Positions 57,279 through 64,000 of a stretch of 64,000 nucleotides of DNA are shown in pieces (the stretch's first letter is position 1; each line of letters starts with the position of its first letter). Origin of the DNA: Oasisia sp. SBJ-2009. Lineage: Eukaryota; Annelida; Polychaeta; Sabellida; Siboglinidae. The DNA lies in assembly GCA_964017155.1 (NCBI GenBank), contig OZ024867.1, forward strand, positions 9,730,025-9,794,024, written 5' to 3'. The translations under genes were made by a program, and so were the position numbers. The notes beneath the pieces were generated by a model, which saw nothing but the letters and a program-made list of their open reading frames with translations, was not told the DNA's origin and made no database searches.

Positions 57279-57425
57279 CTTCCGTGCCAAGTGCGGGAGT
57301 GGCTTTAAATCTCAAATTGGTATATCATCTCACCAACGAGAGAAATACGTATCGGACGAAACCCTATGCAGATGTCATTAGTGGACATGATGGACAGCAA
57401 AGAAGAAGATGATAAATGCCGTATA
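57279..57425 (+). pseudogene. LINE C-terminal zinc-finger fragment
   Basis: FRAKCGSGFKSQIGISSHQR matches the CxxC...F-S-IG--SH-R finger that I recall at the C-terminus of RTE-like ORF2. The first Cys is Arg. Sits in an intron on the opposite strand. Confidence 0.35.
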
Positions 57426-57553
57426 GGCCTCCGTCACGCTGCCTGTGATTAGGCACTTTGCATGCTGAGATAATATATGTACGACTGCTATGCAATGTAA
57501 ATCATATGCACATGTTAATATATTTATAGAAGCAACCGGTTAGTTTTATTTAC

Positions 57554-57694
57554 CTTCACAGAGATCGCCGGTGTAGCCAACAACGCACTCGCATAAGATG
57601 TTTGCTTCATAAATGTTCATGTCGTTGGTGTCACCATAAACACTGCATGTAGCCCCATTTTGGCAAGGATTCGGTTGGCAAATTGAGTTGGTAA
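57554..57694 (-). CDS. modular extracellular protein, EGF-like exon 2
   Basis: 141 nt, phase 1 at both ends; 3' splice site TTTTTCTTCCACCAG, 5' splice site GAAG/GTAAAT. Reads CQPNPCQNGATCSVYGD, a long loop DTNDMNIYEANIL, then CECVVGYTGDLCE. Six cysteines in EGF order (C1-C2-C3, C4-x-C5-x8-C6). The insert between C3 and C4 is longer than usual. Confidence 0.88.
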
Positions 57695-57965
57695 CTGGTG
57701 GAAGAAAAATAACGGACGTGGATGCCTAGACATAATCCCGATCAAGCATGCGTTACATTGAACGAAGAAAGTATAAACACTCCGATTTGTAACGAGAGTA
57801 TGCGCTATTGTAATGTGTTATGTAAACACTCTGTACTCCGATGCAGGAAGGCACATCATAAATTGCTCTTTCCAAACAATAGCATATATTTTTAATGGGA
57901 TTTTAAGATGAACTGCGTTGACAAACATTAACAGTATAGAATGGTACTCTGCAAATGATGTTTAC

Positions 57966-58070
57966 ATTGGCACTCATAGCCGCTCCAACCGGCTGCACAT
58001 TTGCATGTATAATCATTTCCACTGACAGTGCAGGTTCCACCATCGGCGCAAGGAGCATTCAGGCAAGGGT
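57966..58070 (-). CDS. modular extracellular protein, EGF-like exon 1
   Basis: 105 nt, phase 1 at both ends; 3' splice site TTGTTATTTTCAG, 5' splice site CAAT/GTAAAC. Reads DPCLNAPCADGGTCTVSGND, then YTCKCAAGWSGYECQ. Six Cys in canonical EGF spacing with the C-terminal GWSGYEC turn. Confidence 0.9.
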
Positions 58071-58089
58071 CTGAAAATAACAACAATAA

Positions 58090-58340
58090 CGTACATAATA
58101 ACAATAAAACTAGTGGTAGTAGTAGTAGTCGTAGTAGTAGTAGTAGTACTAGTAGTAGTAGCGGTAGCGGCAACGGCAGCGGCAGCGGCAGCGGCAGCGG
58201 CAGCGGCAGCGGCAGCGGCAGCGGCAGCGGCAGCGGCAGCGGCAGCGGCAGCGGCAGCGGCAGCGGCAGCGGCAGCGGCAGCGGCAGCGGTAGCGGTAGC
58301 AGTAGCAGTAGTAGTAGTAGTAATAGTAGTAGTAGTTAAT
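58090..58340. repeat. (TAG)n-(CGGCAG)n-(TAG)n repeat in an intron
   Basis: AGTAGTAGT runs flank about 20 CGGCAG hexamers (about 58166-58290). Intronic to the minus-strand gene, 20 bp beyond the 3' splice site of the EGF exon. Confidence 0.97.
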
Positions 58341-58384
58341 CCTTGATTTAATTATGAATCATAATAGAATAATATGCGACTCAC

Positions 58385-58612
58385 CACTGCAAGGAAAGCA
58401 GTGCGGGGACTTGTACTGACAGCGTCTCGTGTCGACGTTGAAGCCCCAGTTAGGTCTATGTGGACATTTATGCTTTGTCCCTGAGCCACCTTTGCATTCA
58501 AAGTATTCGCGACAATCATCGCATGATGCATATGTTCCATCGGCTACCCCATCTTCGCATGAGAATACACACATTCTGTCTTTGTGGAAGCACATGTGCT
58601 CGTTCTTCCCCG
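58385..58612 (-). CDS. modular extracellular protein, chitin-binding type-2 exon
   Basis: 228 nt, phase 1 at both ends; TTGCATTTTGTAG acceptor and CAGTG/GTGAGT donor. Reads FSCEDGVADGTYASCDDCRE, YFECKGGSGTKHKCPH, then NWGFNVDTRRCQYKSPHC. Six Cys in the order of peritrophin-A (CBM14): C, C-x-x-Y/F-x-x-C, C, GxxFN, C, C. Typical in mucins, peritrophic and shell or cuticle matrix proteins; chitin binding is expected but not shown. Confidence 0.9.
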
Positions 58613-58861
58613 CTACAAAATGCAATCAGGCAAAACATACAAATACCGTTTGCATTCATGGTGTTCATCGTACGGATTCATGATCAAATGCGTAATGAGG
58701 TAGAACAGTTAATTCTACTCGACCTAAACATAAACCCTCAACCAAAATTTAATAATCACATTCAATATTCCATATTAGCTTTACTGATGAAGTAGGGGAT
58801 GTAGAGGAAGGTAACATTTGTCATTCCAAGTATATATGAGACAGCATATTGTGGATATAAT

Positions 58862-59030
<169 letters not shown>

Positions 59031-59031
59031 C

Positions 59032-60205
<1,174 letters not shown>

Positions 60206-60279
60206 GTACTCGTGTTTAGATGCCTTTCATCCTCTATACATTATATATAATGTATTATTTACATATACACATATGCATG

Positions 60280-60293
60280 TATGTATGTATATA

Positions 60294-60325
<32 letters not shown>

Positions 60326-60407
60326 CATACATATATATATATATATAGTATGTATATAATGTATATAATGTATATACATATTGTCATATGTATATATATA
60401 TATTATG

Positions 60408-60469
<62 letters not shown>

Positions 60470-60470
60470 G
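60280..60470. repeat. (TA)n with TATG units
   Basis: TATATATA tracts separated by CATACATA and GTATATAATG. Confidence 0.95.
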
Positions 60471-60652
60471 GCGCAAAATACAGATAATGAAAAATACGCT
60501 GTTTCAATAAGACTGATATGACAACTAAAAAAAGAAATATTATCAGTCAATTTAAAAAGGTACTCTGTCTTGATGCCATCGACTGTGCTGCTCTCACAGC
60601 CCCAAATACTCGCACCTGTGCAGCGTTGAAACCTCACAAAAATTCCACTTAC

Positions 60653-61810
60653 CAGGGAAGACGTAAGGTCCCTCGGTTGTGCTGCCTTGTGAATTATCAT
60701 CGGTCATGGTTTGAGACCCGTCACTTGCGCTGCCATGAGATCCAACTCTTGTGGTGCCCTGAGCCCCCTCAAATGGGTTGCCCTGAGGCCCCTCTCTTGA
60801 GATGCCCTGAGACCCCTCAAATGGGTTGCCTTGAGGCCCCTCTCTTGTGATGCCCTGTGACCCCTCAAATGGGTTACCTTCAGGCCCCTCTCTTGTGCTG
60901 CCTTGATACCACTTTTGTGTGGTGTCCTGAGCCCCCTGAAATGGGTTGCCTTGAGGCAACTCTCTTGTGATGCCCTGAGACCCCTCAAATGGGTTGACTT
61001 GTGGATCCTCTCCTGTGATGCCCTGATGCCCCTCAAATGAGTTGCCTTGTGACCCATCCCCTGTGATGCCCTGAGACCCCTCAAATGGGTTGCCTTGAGA
61101 CCCCTCTCCTGTGATGCCCTGAGGTCCTTCAAATGGGTTGCCTTGAGACCCCTCAATTGGGTTGCCTTGATATCCTTTGCTTGTGATGCCCTGAGACCCC
61201 TCTAATGGGTTGCCTTGTGTGCCCTCTTTTGTGATGCCCTGAGACCCCTCAAATGGGTTTCCTTGAGAACCCTCTTTTGTGAAGCCATGATACCCCTCAA
61301 TTGGGTTTCCTTGTGACCCATCTCTTGTGATGCCCTGTGACCCCTCAAATGGGTTGCCTTGCGACCACACTGTTGTGATTCCCTGAGTCCCTTCAATTGG
61401 GTTTCCTTGATACCCCGTTTCTGTGGTGCCCTGAGCCTCCTCAGATGGATTGCCTTGAGGCCCCTCTCTTGTGACGCTATCAGACCCCTCAACTGGGTTG
61501 CCTTGAGACCCCTTTCCTGTGATGCCCTGAGACCCCTCAACTGGGTTACCTCGAAATTCCTCTTCTGTGGTGTCGTGAGCCCCCTCAATTGGGTTGCCTT
61601 GAGACCCCTCTCTTGTGATGCCCTGAGACCCCTCAAATGGGTTGCCTTGTGACCCCTTATTTGTGGTGCCCTGAGACCCCTCAAATGGGCTGACTTGAGA
61701 CCCCTGTGCTGTGATGCCGTGATACGCGCCAGTAGCTGGGTTGACAGAAGGAGCAACGGTGATCCCCGATGTTGCATTGCTGGTGATGTCTATCGGTGAC
61801 GCGGTCGCAA
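60653..61810 (-). CDS. modular extracellular protein, mucin-like repeat exon
   Basis: 1158 nt (386 codons), phase 1 at both ends; acceptor GGTTATTTTTCTAG, donor CTG/GTAAGTGG. After a Thr/Ser-rich lead ([16 protein letters not shown]) it is about 20 units of 16 residues, [16 protein letters not shown] and variants, ending [10 protein letters not shown]. The 48-bp DNA period leaves other minus-strand frames partly open. There is no Cys. Gly, Gln, Thr and Glu dominate; the Thr in GITRE is the main possible O-glycosylation site. No named repeat family recognised. Secreted by context. Confidence 0.85.
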
Positions 61811-62072
61811 CTAGAAAAATAACCAAAGTCTAACTTTAGAATATGCACATTCATGTAGCATCTTTCTGCGAATGTGAAATGTGACAGGTCACTGTTGCTG
61901 GTCTGCTGCCACACCGGAAGTGTCATGATAACAAATACAACACAGTTGTAAACACTGAACATGCTTAGCATTCATCTTATATAAAAAGGTAAATCCTTGT
62001 ATAAGACAGCATCCAAATCATCAGGATTGTTTAAAGCGCATTACCCTTTACTCAGTTGCAGACCTGCTTAAT

Positions 62073-62195
<123 letters not shown>

Positions 62196-62233
62196 GTGTG
62201 TGTGATTGAGCACACACACACATATATATATAC

Positions 62234-62353
62234 GCCCTCGTCTCCGGTTCAAGGATACCATCAAGAGAAACCTGAAGCTGAGAGACATAAAGATCGACTC
62301 CTGGACATCACTCTCACAGCAGAGAGATAAATTGAGAGCAACAGTCAAGTGAT
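62234..62353 (+). pseudogene. LINE ORF2 tail fragment
   Basis: RLRFKDTIKRNLKLRDIKID, then SWTSLSQQRDKLRATVK and a stop. I recall this RxKDTxKxNL...DRxxWRxxV stretch from the C-terminal region of RTE-like LINEs. Opposite strand to the host gene, inside its intron. Confidence 0.5.
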
Positions 62354-62395
62354 GGAAGCAGTCTTTGTCGCTTCGCGACCGACAACATGACGATG

Positions 62396-62417
62396 GTGAT
62401 GATGATGATGATGATGA

Positions 62418-62495
<78 letters not shown>
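62396..62495. repeat. (GAT)n then (TA)n microsatellite
   Basis: GATGATGATGAT followed by a long TA run. Confidence 0.97.
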
Positions 62496-62500
<5 letters not shown>

Positions 62501-63786
62501 CAAATATCCTTAGCAATGGAGATGACTGGACAATAGCGCACGTAACTGTCTCAGGGCAATACGCCGAGGCCAAGCAGAATACAACAAATGCCCCTTAGAA
62601 CAAGTATTTTATATTTTGAAAATACTAATGAAGAATGACTTTCAGCGATATCGAGCGTATACCTATTTTAAACATCCTTATGAAGACAACAGAATGCAGT
62701 ATCCGCATCAGGTTTGTTCCGTTGAAAAGTTAATTTTTCAATGTATACCTGCATTTACGGTGAGACTATAAGAGCCGTTTCACATAGAATGGCAAGTAAT
62801 TATATGACAGCTTAACTCTTTTTTTTCTTCAACTGTATAAAAAGAAAAAACACAATTTAAGGTTGTCTGAATATGTGAATATGCCGTAAATGTATATTGA
62901 TCAATGCATTTGTTGTAACTGCAAATAAATTCAAACTGTTTTATATGATATACGTATCTAAGGTTTTTTGCGAACAACAGGTTATAGCATTTCACCTCGT
63001 TCGGTGGTAAATACATGTTTGGAATATCAAGCAATTGTAATCGGACAACTGTATGTATTTTAGTTCACGCTATATATGCTAATATGAAAATAGTCTATCA
63101 ATTATAAACCATTCAAAATGTTAACATATAATGCAAACATATTCCAACAACCCATCTCGGGACAACATGTATTTCCCGGTATGACTTAGACTTGATTGTC
63201 TAACATAGACGATATCCTTGAATGTAATTTTCATTGTGAATTATGATTTGGTTTAATGGCATATTGGCAGCTAAAACAACGCATTACAGTAGAATATAAA
63301 TATATTTAGTATTTTGCTAAATTACATATCAGAATATATTGAGGACACATAATTGCACAGAGAATCTGGAATCATATTTTTAGTGAATGCGTACAATTGC
63401 ATTCAAATGCGAATGCGGGAGTATACTAGCATGCGAATGTATATGTATATGATCATATTAGAATGTCTATGCGAATGTTTTGATAGTAGCAAGCGACAGC
63501 TACGTCAACAAATATTAATAGCTTTAAAGATAATATAGAAATGAGAAGCACATCATTTATTTTCATATGAGTTTTACATCATGGAAAATCAATAAGATGA
63601 ATACAATTAACTACTCCTATACACACACATATATACGTATCTAATGTGCGTAACGTCTATCAGTTGTTGTTTAATATTTCCTTAAGAGCAAATATTTTCT
63701 TTGTGACACGGTTCCCGGTTCGTTTTGATTGGTGAATTACAAATTCAAATGTGTCCCTTCGCCCGTGTTCCTAAGACACCCCTTAC
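62496..63786. other. intron of the minus-strand gene; nothing recognised
   Basis: AT-rich sequence between the mucin-repeat exon and the Ser/Thr exon. No frame with clear splice sites was seen. Confidence 0.4.
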
Positions 63787-63939
63787 CTGAGTCGACAAAT
63801 GATCCTTCACCGGTAGTGCCCTGGGAAATCTCAATGGTATTCTTGATGAAGTCAGTAGCTGGGGAGAGAGAGGAGGTAGCTAAGGTGCCCTTGTCCAATG
63901 AACCCGAGGTAGCGTTGATGTCAGTTGACACGGCCGGCT
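63787..63939 (-). CDS. modular extracellular protein, Ser/Thr-rich exon (most 5' seen)
   Basis: 153 nt, phase 1 at both ends; acceptor GTGTTTTTGCAG, donor CTCAG/GTAAGG. Reads EPAVSTDINATSGSLDKGTL, ATSSLSPATDFIKNTIEISQ, then GTTGEGSFVDSG. Low-complexity and mucin-like, with one N-glycosylation sequon (NAT). It ends in a GTTGEGS phrase like the GITREGS of the next exon. The signal peptide exon must lie beyond the window. Confidence 0.8.
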
Positions 63940-64000
63940 CTGCAAAAACACCCATAGTCTAATATGTGAGTATGCATGACATTCGTATTATATCTTACTG

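Noticed and set aside
58028..58346. Poly-Ser/Gly and poly-Ala/Val frames
   Set aside because: Hexamer and trinucleotide repeats inside an intron.
60518..60850. Plus-strand ORFs opposite the mucin exon, also at 61359-61652
   Set aside because: Antisense shadows of the 48-bp repeat array.
62234..62262. tRNA-like GGTTCAAGG near CGTCTCC
   Set aside because: The bases are better explained as codons of a LINE tail (RLRFKDTIKRN); no cloverleaf.

Overview
The window is eukaryotic, AT-rich, repeat-dominated DNA with split genes (GT-AG introns), microsatellites and many decayed transposons. The one well-supported host gene (minus strand, about 56.5-63.9 kb) joins mucin-like repeats, a chitin-binding type-2 domain, two EGF-like domains and a PAN/apple-like domain. 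With the Penelope, hAT, L2/CR1-like and RTE-like relics, this suggests a marine invertebrate, perhaps a mollusc or other lophotrochozoan. The taxon is inference. No RNA gene, CRISPR array or prokaryotic signal was found.

Layout. 1-26730 is a tandem segmental duplication. Arrays of a 20-bp minisatellite (five blocks, about 4.7 kb) alternate with block P (1020-4287, copied at 15165-18097) and block Q (6441-14805, copied at 19168-26578). P holds a gag-like relic, a hAT-type zinc-finger relic and an L2/CR1-like endonuclease fragment. Q holds a long-TIR DNA transposon (element B), a Ty3/gypsy reverse transcriptase relic, a Penelope-like element and two small overlapping ORFs, the second of which runs into the minisatellite. 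26996-30000 is a third, partial Q copy that lacks element B and so preserves its empty insertion site. 30.2-35.9 kb holds a CXC-domain relic, LINE ends, a third zinc-finger relic and candidate mini-exons. 36302-41218 is a second long-TIR transposon (element A). Its minus-strand gene encodes an XPG/FEN-like nuclease core and a tesmin-type CXC tail, and is split by a 1128-bp hAT MITE. 41.2-46.1 kb has a 44-bp minisatellite that grew inside a zinc-finger sequence and a broken TatD-type nuclease. 46.8-48.3 kb is a foldback element. 50-54.9 kb has Myb/SANT-like, coiled-coil, LTR and RTE-type relics.

Main result. Elements A and B both begin 5'-TAGTCY, have inverted repeats of about 0.5 kb, are flanked by 3-bp direct repeats (CCA and TGA), and carry what look like complementary halves of one protein: N-terminal Cys-rich modules in B, and nuclease plus CXC in A. 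For B the paralogous empty site shows one TGA, which supports the 3-bp duplication. From memory this fits the Academ superfamily, in particular forms carrying an XPG-type nuclease, but no database check was possible. A second theme is that both large minisatellites appear to have been seeded from protein-coding sequence.

Most coding sequences here are broken; only the modular extracellular gene looks intact, and its 5' end lies beyond 64000.
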